33,246 nucleotides of DNA from an uncultured Collinsella sp. (lineage in GTDB: Bacteria > Actinomycetota > Coriobacteriia > Coriobacteriales > Coriobacteriaceae), in assembly GCA_902469555.1 (NCBI GenBank), contig CABRDB010000033.1, positions 1-33,246 of the forward strand, written 5' to 3'. The notes beneath the pieces are model-generated. The model ran no database searches. It was not told the DNA's origin and worked only from the letters and a program-made list of their open reading frames with translations. Positions 14,224 through 23,007 of the stretch are shown here, piece after piece (within the stretch, counting starts at the first letter, position 1; each line of letters opens with the position of its first letter). The translations under genes were made by a program, and so were the position numbers.

Positions 14224-14961
14224 ATGGAACCTATTGCACACATACATACCGACCTGCCGCAGAAGTTCGGCATTCCGCGCAACAGCTTTTTGGCGCCTCA
14301 TCTGCAGGGACGCATCGTCTTTGAGCCGGAATTTGCCTCCAATGCAGCGGTTGAGGGCCTGGACTCCTTCTCGCACCTATGGCTGCTCTGGCGCTTCGAA
14401 AACGGAACGCCTGGCGGCACGGCTAAGGACATAGCTACCGATGCCAAGACACAGAACAGGCCCGGCACCAATGCCAAGTGGTCGAAAACCGTGCGTCCGC
14501 CGCGTCTGGGCGGAACCGAGCGTGTGGGCGTCTTTGCCACGCGCAGTCCGTTTCGCCCTAATCCCATCGGGCTTACCTGCGTCAAGCTTGATCGTGTCGA
14601 GCTCACCGACGATGGCCCCATCATCCATGTGCTGGGGGCCGACCTGCGCGATGGCACGCCCATCTACGACATTAAGCCCTACATCCCGTTTGCGGACTGT
14701 CACCCGGATGCGACCGGCGGCTGGATTGAGGATGCTCCGGGGCAAGAGCTCGATGTTGAGTTTCCGCAAGCTCTGCAGGATATGGTCCCGCCCGCAAAGA
14801 TTTCTGGCTTGGTCGAGGTTCTACGCCAAGATCCGCGCCGCGCGGGCAGCAAACACGAGCCAAACCGCATTTACCACTTGGCCTACGCCGGGCTCGACAT
14901 ATCGTTTACGGTCGACGAAACCCAGCTAACCGTAGTCGCCGTCAACGACGCGCAAGACTAA
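14224..14961 (+). CDS. trmO: tRNA (adenine-N6)-methyltransferase TrmO
   Basis: 245 residues. The family (YaeB/TsaA/TrmO) methylates N6 of t6A37 in tRNAs reading ACY codons using SAM, with a small beta-barrel rather than a Rossmann fold. The sequence shows the start IAHIHTDLPQKFGIPR, the FSHLWLLWRFE strand, and the signature VGVFATRSPFRPNPIGL, followed by GADLRDGTPIYDIKPYIP and a C-terminal region with HLAYAGLDISF. The ATG at 14224 is preferred; an in-frame ATG at 14215 lies inside the -10 element. The open frame extends far upstream, but that part is antisense to the XRE gene. It stands alone and is divergent from the regulator. Confidence 0.9.
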   Translation: MEPIAHIHTDLPQKFGIPRNSFLAPHLQGRIVFEPEFASNAAVEGLDSFSHLWLLWRFENGTPGGTAKDIATDAKTQNRPGTNAKWSKTVRPPRLGGTERVGVFATRSPFRPNPIGLTCVKLDRVELTDDGPIIHVLGADLRDGTPIYDIKPYIPFADCHPDATGGWIEDAPGQELDVEFPQALQDMVPPAKISGLVEVLRQDPRRAGSKHEPNRIYHLAYAGLDISFTVDETQLTVVAVNDAQD

Positions 14962-15027
14962 CCAGCCATTCGTCCGCACCCGTCAAATTAAGCGCCAAAC
15001 TCCGCGCCAAAACCGCCCACGCTGGTG

Positions 15028-15033
15028 GACAAT
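15028..15033 (+). promoter_or_regulatory. Candidate -10 element (GACAAT) of the aminotransferase gene
   Basis: GACAAT followed by AACG lies about 40 bases ahead of the start at 15074. It is one of several (T/G)ACAAT elements at similar places in this window. No strong -35 was found. Confidence 0.35.
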
Positions 15034-15073
15034 AACGCCTATCGAATCATTCCGCTCTGCACGGGAGTCCAGC

Positions 15074-16288
15074 ATGAAATACGACTTCACTTCAATCATC
15101 GACCGCCACGGCATGGACTCCATCGCCGTTGACTCCTGGGGCGAGATCCCCGGTATGGCTCCGAACGCACCCGACGAGGGCTTCGACCGCATTCCCATGT
15201 GGGTGGCCGACATGAATTTTGCCACGGTCCCCACGGTCCAGGAGCACATCATTCAGCGTGCCCAGCACCCCATGTTTGGCTACTTTAACCCGCGCGCTGA
15301 GTACTTCGATCGCATCATCGAATGGCAGAATCGCCGCAATGGCGTCGAAGGTTTGAGCCCTGAACATATCGGCTACGAAAATGGCGTGCTGGGCGGCGTC
15401 GTGTCGACGTTGCGCGCGTATGTCCAGCCGGGCGATGCGGTGCTGGTCCACAGCCCCACCTACATTGGCTTTACCAAGTCCATTGAGGCCGCGGGCTATC
15501 GTATTGTCCACAGCCCGCTTAAGCTCGACGACCAGGGCGTGTGGCGTATGGACTTTGAGGACATGGAGCACAAGCTCGCCCAAAACCACATCCATGCCGC
15601 GGTGTTCTGCTCGCCGCACAATCCCTGCGGCCGCGTATGGGAGCGTGACGAGATCGAGCGCGCCATGGACATCTATCGCCAGCAAGATTGCGTGGTGATC
15701 TCGGACGAGATTTGGTCCGATATCATCCTGCCGGGGCACAAGCATATCCCGACGCAGTCGGTGAGCGAGGACGCCCGCATGCGCACGGTTGCCCTCTATG
15801 CGCCGAGCAAGACGTTTAATCTGGCGGGTCTGGTCGGCAGCTACCACATCATCTACAACGAGACGCTGCGCGACCGCGTGTGCGCCGTGTCCAACAAGAC
15901 CCACTACAACGAGATGAACGTCCTCTCCATGCATGCGCTTATCGGTGCCTACCAGCCGCAGGGCTACGAGTGGGTGGACGAGCTCAACCAGGTGCTTGCC
16001 GGTAATATCGAGTACTTCTGCACGTATGCAGAAAAACACTGGAAGGGCGTTGCGTTTTCGCGTCCGCAGGGCACGTACATGGTGTTTCTGGACTGCACCG
16101 AGTGGTGTCGCGAACATGGCCGCGATATTCAGTGGCTGCTCGACGAGGGGGCGCGCGTGGGCGTGGGGTATCAGGACGGCCGTCCGTTCCACGGGCCCTG
16201 CCACATTCGCGTGAATCTGGCGCTGTCGCTTTCGCGCGTAAGGGAGGCGTGCGACCGCCTGGACCGCTACGTTTTTAATGCACGGTAA
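15074..16288 (+). CDS. MalY/PatB-type PLP aminotransferase (cystathionine beta-lyase-like)
   Basis: 404 residues from the ATG at 15074, with GGGAG seven bases ahead. It is a fold-type I PLP enzyme of the MalY/PatB branch: an early PMWVADMNFAT, ENGVLGGVVSTLRAYVQPGDAVLVHSPTY, FCSPHNPCGRVW, VVISDEIWSDI with the cofactor Asp, and YAPSKTFNLAGL with the PLP lysine Lys246, then HIRVNLALS with the carboxylate-binding Arg. Members cleave cystathionine or cysteine conjugates (C-S beta-lyase) and some have regulatory side roles. The length and motif order are typical, and there is no sign of damage. It is monocistronic, with a strong hairpin after it. Substrate preference cannot be read from sequence. 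Confidence 0.9.
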   Translation: MKYDFTSIIDRHGMDSIAVDSWGEIPGMAPNAPDEGFDRIPMWVADMNFATVPTVQEHIIQRAQHPMFGYFNPRAEYFDRIIEWQNRRNGVEGLSPEHIGYENGVLGGVVSTLRAYVQPGDAVLVHSPTYIGFTKSIEAAGYRIVHSPLKLDDQGVWRMDFEDMEHKLAQNHIHAAVFCSPHNPCGRVWERDEIERAMDIYRQQDCVVISDEIWSDIILPGHKHIPTQSVSEDARMRTVALYAPSKTFNLAGLVGSYHIIYNETLRDRVCAVSNKTHYNEMNVLSMHALIGAYQPQGYEWVDELNQVLAGNIEYFCTYAEKHWKGVAFSRPQGTYMVFLDCTEWCREHGRDIQWLLDEGARVGVGYQDGRPFHGPCHIRVNLALSLSRVREACDRLDRYVFNAR

Positions 16289-16299
16289 GTGAGCACTGC

Positions 16300-16339
16300 A
16301 TGCGGGGCCTTCTGCCAAGTTGGCTGGAAGGCCCCGCAT
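16300..16339 (+). terminator. Strong hairpin after the aminotransferase gene
   Basis: ATGCGGGGCCTTC pairs perfectly with GAAGGCCCCGCAT, with an inner GCCAA/TTGGC extension. No T-run follows, so termination is likely but not certain. Confidence 0.65.
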
Positions 16340-16381
16340 AGTAAAGCATCTGTAACAATTGGGTGCTCGTGTGGTTTTGTT

Positions 16382-16390
16382 TGCTATTAT
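16382..16390 (+). promoter_or_regulatory. Extended -10 promoter of the binding-protein/kinase operon
   Basis: TGCTATTAT is an extended -10 (TGn plus TATTAT) about 42 bases ahead of the start at 16433. A TTGGGT at 16359 is too distant for a standard -35. Confidence 0.45.
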
Positions 16391-16432
16391 CTTTAACCAT
16401 TTAAGTCTGTAAACAGGATCGTCTGGAGTTCG

Positions 16433-17302
16433 ATGAAAAGACCCCGTCGCTCGGTTGCCATTTCGTTGTTTGTTGCGCTTGCAGTGGCGAGCGCCTTTGT
16501 CATAGCGATAGCCGGCTGCTCCGGGTCGAATGACGAAGCCTCGACGCCAGCATCAAAAGCCCCGGACGCCTCGCAGGCCAAAGACGACGACCTTAAGACG
16601 CTCAACGTCGGCAGCGACCTCTATCCACCGTTTGTGTATACCGACGAGTACGGCGATATCGTTGGCCTGGACGTCGAGATATTAACCGAGGCTTTGGCCC
16701 GCATTGGTTACAAGCCAAAATACCAGCTGATCGATTGGGAAAAGAAGAAAGAACTGCTGGCGAACGGCGAGCTCGATTGCGTCATGGGCAGCTTTAGCAT
16801 GACGGGTCGCGAAAACGAGTATCGTTGGGCAGGCCCGTACCTTGCGAGCCGTCAGGTGGTCGCGGTCGATCCCGAGAGCGATATCTACACGCTTGCCGAT
16901 CTTGAGGATAAGATCGTGGCGGTTCAGTCCACCACCAAGCCTGAGGGCATTTTGCTTAATCGCACAAATGAAAACGTTCCGCAGATCAAGGAACTCTACT
17001 GCTTTTCGGACCGTTCATGCCTGAACCCGGCGCTCGTCGAGGGCCTGGTCGACGCCATCGCCGCGCATGAGTCCTTGCTGCTCACCTACGAAAAAGACTA
17101 TGGCGTAACGTATCGCATTTTGGATGAGCCGCTGCTAGAGGTTGGTTTGGGCACCGCTTTCGATATCAACGATACGCGCGGCATCGACGTCAAGCTCACT
17201 CATGCCTACCAAGAAATGCTTGCCGATGGCACCATGGAACGCCTGGTGTCAAAGTACTTCGATGACCCTTCGTCATTTTTGAATGTGGAGGGTCTGTCAT
17301 GA
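16433..17302 (+). CDS. Solute-binding lipoprotein (SBP_bac_3), probable kinase sensor
   Basis: 289 residues. The N-terminus is a basic signal peptide with the lipobox IAGC (Cys29), followed by a Ser/Ala linker. Residues ~55-285 are a type 2 periplasmic-binding fold of the amino-acid family: LNVGSDLYPPFVYTDEYGDIVGLDVEIL, LLANGELDCVMGSFSMTGRE, WAGPYL, and the hinge strand IVAVQSTTKPEG. Such proteins normally feed ABC importers, but no permease or ATPase is nearby. Instead its stop overlaps the hybrid kinase start (ATGA), so the two are translationally coupled. The likely job is to bind an amino acid or similar ligand and signal to the kinase (inference). The neighbouring kinase at 20083 carries such domains in its own chain. 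Confidence 0.88.
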   Translation: MKRPRRSVAISLFVALAVASAFVIAIAGCSGSNDEASTPASKAPDASQAKDDDLKTLNVGSDLYPPFVYTDEYGDIVGLDVEILTEALARIGYKPKYQLIDWEKKKELLANGELDCVMGSFSMTGRENEYRWAGPYLASRQVVAVDPESDIYTLADLEDKIVAVQSTTKPEGILLNRTNENVPQIKELYCFSDRSCLNPALVEGLVDAIAAHESLLLTYEKDYGVTYRILDEPLLEVGLGTAFDINDTRGIDVKLTHAYQEMLADGTMERLVSKYFDDPSSFLNVEGLS

Positions 17303-19491
17303 TCGATGCACCCGACCACGCCGCTCAGGAGCGGGGCAATCGTTCGGCAGGGGCATGGCTCCTTGTCGCTCTGCTGGGGATAGCGCTCTCGGTTGCTGCC
17401 GGCATGATGAGCTACGGTTACACGACGGCCCAAGCCGAGCAGCGCTTTGCCGACGTTGTCGATTACGTGGCGACGCAGAGCCTTTCCTACGATGCATTCA
17501 ACAGCGCCTATACGACCAAAAACCTGATTCGCGTTACGGAGATTGCCGGAGAGGCTGCCCGCGATATGGAGCGCGACGGTTCGGTGGATAGCGCCATGCT
17601 GGAGCAATACGCCGACCAGTTCAGCGTGAGCGCGCTGATCGTGACGGACGCATCGGGCAATTTGGTGTCCGAGTCCTCGACGGGCGATGTAGGCTACGAG
17701 TCGCTCGCTACGTATCTCAAAGAATCACCCGTGCTGGAGGTGGCAACTCATCCGCTTAAGTCCTATACCGCCCGCATTACGCTTGCGGATGATTCGGTCG
17801 CAGACATTGGCTGCGTGACTCGGCAGGATGGCGAGGGCATCGTTATCGCGGTAAGGCATCAGAGCGCGAAGGCGGTTGCAGGCAATACACTCAAACTGCA
17901 GAGCTTGCTCGAAGGCTATGAAACCATCGATAGCGGCAATATCGTGATCGAAAGCGACGGCAAGGTCGTTGCGACCAATGCCGTTGAACCCACCGTATTG
18001 GGCGTATTCGATCTGCCTGCGACGGACGTCTTCATTGTCGACGGTATTAAGGATCGATGCCTGGCTGGTAAGGTCAGATTGGTTAACGCCGACGGCGAGT
18101 GGTATTTGGGCACATTTGGAAAAGCGCACAAATTCTATGTGTACACCTATGCCTCGGCGCGGCGTTACTTTGAGGTTGTAGCGGCTGTTGCTGCCGGCGT
18201 GCTGGCGCTCTACAGCGGTGTTATAGCCGTTGTTGTGACGGTGCGTCGCCGCGCTGATCGCCGACGTTTGACGGACTTGCTACAGCAGGAGCGCGACTAT
18301 GGCGACAAGCTGGCAAAGGCAGCGCGTGAGGCCTCGTCTGCCAACTCGGCAAAGACGGAGTTTCTGCGTCGCATGAGCCACGATCTGCGCACGCCCATCA
18401 ACGGCATTCGCGGCATGGTCGAGGTTGGCGACGCCAATGCGAACGATCTGCAAAAGCAGACTGAGTGCCGCTCGAAAATCTGGACGGCATCGGGACTGCT
18501 GCTCGACCTTGCCAACGAGGCACTCGATATGAGTCGCCTGGAGAGCGGACAGGTCGACCTGAACCTCGTGCCCATAAATTTGGTGGCCCTCAACTGTGAA
18601 GTGCGCGATATTCTGGAGCGCCAGGCCGAGGAGCGTCTGGTGACAATTATCTGCGACCAGCAGACGCTTAATCATCCCTATGCGCGGGTGAGCGTGACGC
18701 ACCTCAAGCGCTTGTTGCTCAATATTGCCGGCAATGCCGTCAAGTACAACCGCCAGGGCGGCTATGTCCGCCTGGTGTGCCGCGAAGTGGAGCCAGCGGA
18801 TGGCGTTCCTGTCTATGAATACACGATCGCCGATAACGGTATTGGCATGAGCGAGGAGTTCCAACAGCACCTCTACGAGCCGTTTTGCCGCGAGGAGCAA
18901 CAGGTGGAAGGCGCTTCATCGGGAACTGGCCTGGGCGCGCCTATCGCAAAACAGTTGGTCGAGCTTATGGGCGGAACCATGAGCTTTACGAGCGTCTTGG
19001 GGCAGGGGACGACGTTTACCATCCGTCTGCCGTTCGAGAAATGCAAACGCTCCGAGATTCCTCAGGCAGTTCGCGCGGATGCGGGCGATGGCGATGCGCT
19101 CCAGGGCTTGCGCGTTTTGCTCGTAGAGGATAACGATCTGAATGCCGAGATCGCGCAGTTTACACTCAGCCGTGCCGGTGCCGTCGTGACGCATGCTAAG
19201 GATGGCGAGTCTGCCGTTGAGGCGTTTGCCGCGAGCGCACCGCACGAGTACGACGTGGTGTTGATGGACATCATGATGCCGGGCATCGATGGCCTTGAGG
19301 CCACGCGTCAGATTCGAGCGCTCGATCGCGAGGATGCCGCGACCACGCCGATTATCGCCGTGAGCGCCAACGCCTTTGCCGACGACCGCAGGCTTTCGCG
19401 TGAGGCGGGCATGGATGCGCACCTGAGTAAACCCGTGAGCTCGCAGGAGCTCGTCGAGGCGCTAGCGCACATTGCCGCCGACGCTTCATAA
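17299..19491 (+). CDS. Hybrid sensor histidine kinase with receiver domain
   Basis: 730 residues. Helix 1 at about 20-40, an extracytoplasmic region (~41-290) with a PAS/Cache-like look (VSALIVTDASGNLVSES; GNIVIESDGKVVATN), helix 2 at about 295-315, then a coiled linker, HisKA with FLRRMSHDLRTPINGI (His361), HATPase with an N-box (LLLNIAGNAVKYN), G1 (DNGIGM) and G2 (GTGLGAPIAKQL), and a receiver domain with VLLVEDNDLNAEIA and phospho-acceptor Asp657 in VVLMDIMMPG. All motifs are intact. There is no Hpt domain and no separate response regulator nearby, so the phosphate's final target is encoded elsewhere. It overlaps the upstream binding-protein gene by four bases and ends at a bidirectional terminator. 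Confidence 0.92.
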   Translation: MIDAPDHAAQERGNRSAGAWLLVALLGIALSVAAGMMSYGYTTAQAEQRFADVVDYVATQSLSYDAFNSAYTTKNLIRVTEIAGEAARDMERDGSVDSAMLEQYADQFSVSALIVTDASGNLVSESSTGDVGYESLATYLKESPVLEVATHPLKSYTARITLADDSVADIGCVTRQDGEGIVIAVRHQSAKAVAGNTLKLQSLLEGYETIDSGNIVIESDGKVVATNAVEPTVLGVFDLPATDVFIVDGIKDRCLAGKVRLVNADGEWYLGTFGKAHKFYVYTYASARRYFEVVAAVAAGVLALYSGVIAVVVTVRRRADRRRLTDLLQQERDYGDKLAKAAREASSANSAKTEFLRRMSHDLRTPINGIRGMVEVGDANANDLQKQTECRSKIWTASGLLLDLANEALDMSRLESGQVDLNLVPINLVALNCEVRDILERQAEERLVTIICDQQTLNHPYARVSVTHLKRLLLNIAGNAVKYNRQGGYVRLVCREVEPADGVPVYEYTIADNGIGMSEEFQQHLYEPFCREEQQVEGASSGTGLGAPIAKQLVELMGGTMSFTSVLGQGTTFTIRLPFEKCKRSEIPQAVRADAGDGDALQGLRVLLVEDNDLNAEIAQFTLSRAGAVVTHAKDGESAVEAFAASAPHEYDVVLMDIMMPGIDGLEATRQIRALDREDAATTPIIAVSANAFADDRRLSREAGMDAHLSKPVSSQELVEALAHIAADAS

Positions 19492-19493
19492 GC

Positions 19494-19533
19494 ATATGGC
19501 CCGGTTCCAAGGTGGGTTGGAACCGGGCCATAT
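19494..19533. terminator. Bidirectional terminator
   Basis: ATATGGCCCGGTTCCAA and TTGGAACCGGGCCATAT form a perfect 17-base stem with loop GGTGGG between converging genes. A T-rich tract lies downstream on the plus strand. Confidence 0.85.
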
Positions 19534-19561
19534 TGCTATTTGTGGGTTTTGCTTTTGAGGC

Positions 19562-20041
19562 TTACTTTTCCTGAATCTGCTTACCGCAGAGATGCTCAAT
19601 CGAAATCTCGTAAAGCTGGACGCCCTTGATGTCCTTGGCGATCTCCTCCTCGACTTCCTCGGCGGAAGGGTAGTACTTAAGCGCGAGCTGGCGGACTTTG
19701 TCCTCGATAAACGCGGGAGTGTCATTCGCCAGGCGACAACGGCCAAAGACGACGGTGCTCATAACGTAGGGAGCCCAGTCGCCGTCCTGGTACCACTCGT
19801 TGCCGTAAACGGTAAAACAGACCTTGTCATCGCGCTTGAGTGCGTCGACCTTGTGGCCAGCTTTGGCACCATGGAAATAAATCTTGTCGTGCTCGGTGTC
19901 GAAGAAGTAGTTGACGGGAATGGCGTACGGGTAGCCATCGTCGCCGTTGACGGCAAAGACGCCGCGCTTGCAGGTAGCGAGCAGTTCGCGCGCTTCCTCG
20001 TCGGTGATGGCGCGTTTCTTTCGACGTAAGGGCCTAAACAT
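19562..20041 (-). CDS. Pyridoxamine 5'-phosphate oxidase-family flavin-binding protein
   Basis: 159 residues from the ATG at 20039-20041, preceded by AAAGGAAG. The split-barrel flavin fold is recognisable: ITDEEARELLATCKRGVFAVNGDDGYPYAIPVNYFFD, then IYFHGAKAGHKVDAL, VCFTVYGNE and the strand STVVFGRCRL. This is the small PNPOx-like family, often annotated as nitroimidazole-resistance (NimA-like) or heme/flavin reductases, and not the vitamin B6 biosynthetic enzyme. The activity is unknown. It stands between two hybrid kinases on the minus strand, downstream of the larger kinase but with a start 42 bases upstream of that gene's stop region, in the same direction; cotranscription from 22881 is possible. 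Confidence 0.85.
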   Translation of the reverse strand: MFRPLRRKKRAITDEEARELLATCKRGVFAVNGDDGYPYAIPVNYFFDTEHDKIYFHGAKAGHKVDALKRDDKVCFTVYGNEWYQDGDWAPYVMSTVVFGRCRLANDTPAFIEDKVRQLALKYYPSAEEVEEEIAKDIKGVQLYEISIEHLCGKQIQEK

Positions 20042-20082
20042 CGTTGGCTTCCTTTCTGCTGTGTATGGTGGTTGAGCACAAA

Positions 20083-22881
20083 CTATAGCGAAACAGTTCC
20101 GTTTTTCTTGATGCGGGCGAGCATGTTTTTGAGCTTGTTAAAGTCGAGCGGCTTGGGCAGGTGAGCGTTCATGCCGGCATCGTGTGCCGCCTGGGCATCC
20201 TCGGCAAAGGCGTTGGCGGTGAGCGCAATGATGGGGATATCGGCTGCATCGACCTTCTCGCTCAGGCGAATCGCGCGGGTTGCCTCGTAGCCGTCCATGC
20301 CCGGCATCATGATGTCCATCAGAATCGCATCGAAGCTGCCGGCGGGACGGCCAACGTATAGGTCGACCGCTTCGTTGCCATCGGCGGCGCGAGTTACGAC
20401 AATGCCTTCGCTTTCGAGCAGCGCCTGGGCAATCTCGGCATTCAATTCGTTGTCTTCGGCGAGCAGCACGTTCATGTCGGCGAGCGAGCAGTCGAGCGCC
20501 CTCTCGACCGTATCTGCCCGCGTCTGAGGGTTCTTGTCGATATCGAGCGGAATCTGGACGTTGAACGTACTTCCCACGCCAACCTCACTCGAAATCTCAA
20601 TCGTACCGCCCATCAGTTCAATAAGCGACTTGACGATTGGCATGCCCATGCCGGTTCCTTGGAACTTGCTGCGCGCATTGTCACCTTCTTGTGCAAACGG
20701 CTCATAGATGTGCTTTAAAAACTCGGGAGCCATGCCAATGCCGGTATCCGAAACGCTAAAGCAAAAGAGCGCGCGCCCGTTATCGAGTGGCTTGGTCTTT
20801 GAGCTAAAGGTGACGGAGCCGCCGTGCTTGTTGTACTTAATGCTGTTGTTTAACAGGTTGATCATAATCTGTCGGATATGGGTGGGACTGCCGATCATGT
20901 ATGGTCCCGTGGCGTACGGCAGACTATTGTCCTGCATTGTGATGCCGTTATCGGATGCGCGGAGCTTGCACAGCACCAGCGTATCGTCACAGAGCTTTTT
21001 GAGGTTAAAAGGCGCATGCTCCAGTGTTAGCTTGCGGTCTTCGATTTTGCCCATCTCGAGGATGTCGTTGATCAGCGAGAGCAGGTGATTGGCGGCAACG
21101 CGCGCCTTGGCACGGCTCTCGCGGGCGACTTGCATATCGCCTTCCTTCAATTCCTCGATCTCGATAAGGCCCAGGATGCCGTTGAGCGGCGTGCGGATGT
21201 CGTGGCTCATGCGCGTGAGGAATGCCGTCTTAGCGGCGTTGGCGGCATCGGCTTTTTTGCGCTCGGTTCGAGCGCGCACGAGCGCCCAGATGAGCAGGAC
21301 GATGCCGACCGACAACATACCGATGAGGGTAGCTGCAATGGCGGTGCGGTTGCGATAAAGGAATTGAAGCGTGTTGGATTCCTGGGCCGTGTACGACGTG
21401 GAGGAGAAATTGCTTGCGGAGAGCGATTCTCCGGCATTGATGATGCCCTTGTTGATGATTCCCAGCAGCTCGGGCTTTCCGCGCGAAATCCAGCACGAGA
21501 GCTCACAGGTGTCAGGGAGCTCGACCGTCTCGCAGTCCTCGAGATCGTAACGGTCACCGATGGTTTTTACGCGTGAACTGGGAGCGACGATGCAGTGCAC
21601 CGTTCCCTTCCTGAGGGCGTCGAACGCTTCATCGTCGGATTGGTATTCGGTTACGGTCGCTGTGGGGAACAGACTTTCAAGTGCATTTTTGTTGACAAAC
21701 GATGATTTGGTACAGGCGATGTTCTGAAGGTCTTTGTTCAGGTTGCTGCCGGTGTAGATGGCGGTGAGGGATATGGTCCCCAACGATATCGACTGCACAA
21801 CGCCTGTTTGCTCGGCAAACCAGTAATCTCGGTATACCGGCAGCGCAACGTCTATGCTTCCCTTTGACAGGGCCTTTGACATCATCTTGTAGCTATCAAA
21901 GGCGACGGTTTTGACCGTAATGCCAAATTTATCGTGCAGCGTCGTTGCAAGCGAGACGAGCGATCCTTCCATTTCGCCGTCTTCGTTACAGTAGGGGAGT
22001 TTGCCCGTAATGTAGCCGAGCGTGATGGTGTTGTTGTTTGCTTTGAGCCAGGAACGTTCGGGGCCGTTGAGCGATGATGAACCGCTGTTTTGGGTCGAGT
22101 AGCTAGATTTGACTTCGTCGTTATAGCGTGGGTTGACGCGGGCGATTGCCGTCATGGCGGCATTGATGTCGTTCATCAGGTCGGGGCGGCTTTTGGGAAC
22201 GGCAAGATAGTAGTCGTTCGAACCAATGTAGAACATGGGGGAGGCACTGGGCGACGAGGTCGTGTCGTTCATGATGATGGCATCGACCTCGTTGTTTGCG
22301 AGCGCATCGAAAAGGTCGCCGTTACTGCTGATTTCCTTATAGGTACAGGTAATGCCCTCGTTGGCGAGCCATTGCTGGCCAACGATGGTTTGCATGACGC
22401 CGGGGTTGCAGCCGATGGTAAGGCCTTGGAGCGCTTGGGGGTCACCCTTGGCCAGATCGTCGCGATCGGGCTTGGCGTAGATGTAGTAGCGCTCGGTGCC
22501 CTCGGGGTTCGAGGAAAAGAGCAGCTTTTGGGCGCGTTCCTCGGAGTAGGAGATGTTGGGCATGAGGTCGATCTCGCCCGCCTCGAGCATGTCCATAAGC
22601 TCGGCGAAGGTGCCGGAGACGTATTCGTACTGCCAGCCGGGTGTGTAGTACGAGAGGGTCTGGAGGTACTCGTAACCCCATCCCGAGAGACGCTCGCCGG
22701 GGGTGCCGTCCTGGAAGCCCTCGTTGTTGACGAGCCAGCCAACGCGGACCGTCTTGACCTGCTGATCGGTATTGGCGGCATAGGCGGGGGCGGGCATGAT
22801 GGTGCTCAGTACGGCGAGCACGGCAAGCGCGACGGCCAGGGTGCGATATATAACTGAACGAAGGACAGCGGAAGCTCTCAC
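20083..22881 (-). CDS. BvgS-like hybrid kinase with two solute-binding domains and receiver
   Basis: 932 residues from the GTG at 22879-22881, preceded by AGGA at good spacing; a TTG at 22896 would add five residues. A signal peptide ends at PAYA. Two type 2 periplasmic-binding domains follow (about 40-265: VRVGWLVNNEGFQDG, LEAGEIDLMPNISYSEER; about 280-505: ITLGYITGKLPYCNEDG, LSKGSIDVALPVYRDY). A single transmembrane helix lies near 520-542, then HisKA with FLTRMSHDIRTPLNGI (His560), HATPase (INLLNNSIKYN, DTGIGM, GTGMGMPIVKSL) and a receiver with VLLAEDNELNAEIA and Asp856 in AILMDIMMPG. It is the fused counterpart of the 16433/17299 pair. No Hpt domain or output regulator is adjacent. The ligand is unknown. 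Confidence 0.92.
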   Translation of the reverse strand: MRASAVLRSVIYRTLAVALAVLAVLSTIMPAPAYAANTDQQVKTVRVGWLVNNEGFQDGTPGERLSGWGYEYLQTLSYYTPGWQYEYVSGTFAELMDMLEAGEIDLMPNISYSEERAQKLLFSSNPEGTERYYIYAKPDRDDLAKGDPQALQGLTIGCNPGVMQTIVGQQWLANEGITCTYKEISSNGDLFDALANNEVDAIIMNDTTSSPSASPMFYIGSNDYYLAVPKSRPDLMNDINAAMTAIARVNPRYNDEVKSSYSTQNSGSSSLNGPERSWLKANNNTITLGYITGKLPYCNEDGEMEGSLVSLATTLHDKFGITVKTVAFDSYKMMSKALSKGSIDVALPVYRDYWFAEQTGVVQSISLGTISLTAIYTGSNLNKDLQNIACTKSSFVNKNALESLFPTATVTEYQSDDEAFDALRKGTVHCIVAPSSRVKTIGDRYDLEDCETVELPDTCELSCWISRGKPELLGIINKGIINAGESLSASNFSSTSYTAQESNTLQFLYRNRTAIAATLIGMLSVGIVLLIWALVRARTERKKADAANAAKTAFLTRMSHDIRTPLNGILGLIEIEELKEGDMQVARESRAKARVAANHLLSLINDILEMGKIEDRKLTLEHAPFNLKKLCDDTLVLCKLRASDNGITMQDNSLPYATGPYMIGSPTHIRQIMINLLNNSIKYNKHGGSVTFSSKTKPLDNGRALFCFSVSDTGIGMAPEFLKHIYEPFAQEGDNARSKFQGTGMGMPIVKSLIELMGGTIEISSEVGVGSTFNVQIPLDIDKNPQTRADTVERALDCSLADMNVLLAEDNELNAEIAQALLESEGIVVTRAADGNEAVDLYVGRPAGSFDAILMDIMMPGMDGYEATRAIRLSEKVDAADIPIIALTANAFAEDAQAAHDAGMNAHLPKPLDFNKLKNMLARIKKNGTVSL

Positions 22882-22973
22882 ATGCAATCCTAACAAATCG
22901 AGACATTACCGCATAAGGATACCAGCTCAGCCTGCCCAGTCGGCAGCTGCACCGCTAAACGCTCCCGCCCGGC

Positions 22974-22989
22974 AGTTGGGGACAGTCCC
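22974..22989. repeat. GGGGACAGTCCC-type short palindrome
   Basis: TTGGGGACAGTCCCAA is a near-palindrome. It is flanked by a direct repeat of GGCAGTTGG (before it and again at about 22999). It resembles the AGGGACAGCCCT at 1212-1223. Confidence 0.6.
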
Positions 22990-23007
22990 AATCTGTCCGG
23001 CAGTTGG

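Noticed and set aside
15092..16339. A 415-residue minus-strand frame opposite the aminotransferase gene
   Set aside because: It mirrors an intact PLP enzyme with all motifs in place and shows the same G+C-driven His/Arg/Val-rich composition.
16348..16360. ATCTGTAACAATT at 16348 as another member of the 29797 repeat
   Set aside because: A single ten-base match with no inverted partner nearby is likely chance.
18280..18900. A 206-residue minus-strand frame within the hybrid kinase gene
   Set aside because: It lies opposite the HisKA/HATPase region, which is intact on the plus strand.
22090..22857. A 255-residue plus-strand frame opposite the large hybrid kinase
   Set aside because: It is a mirror frame of the binding domains, Gly/Val/Asp-rich without a ribosome binding site.
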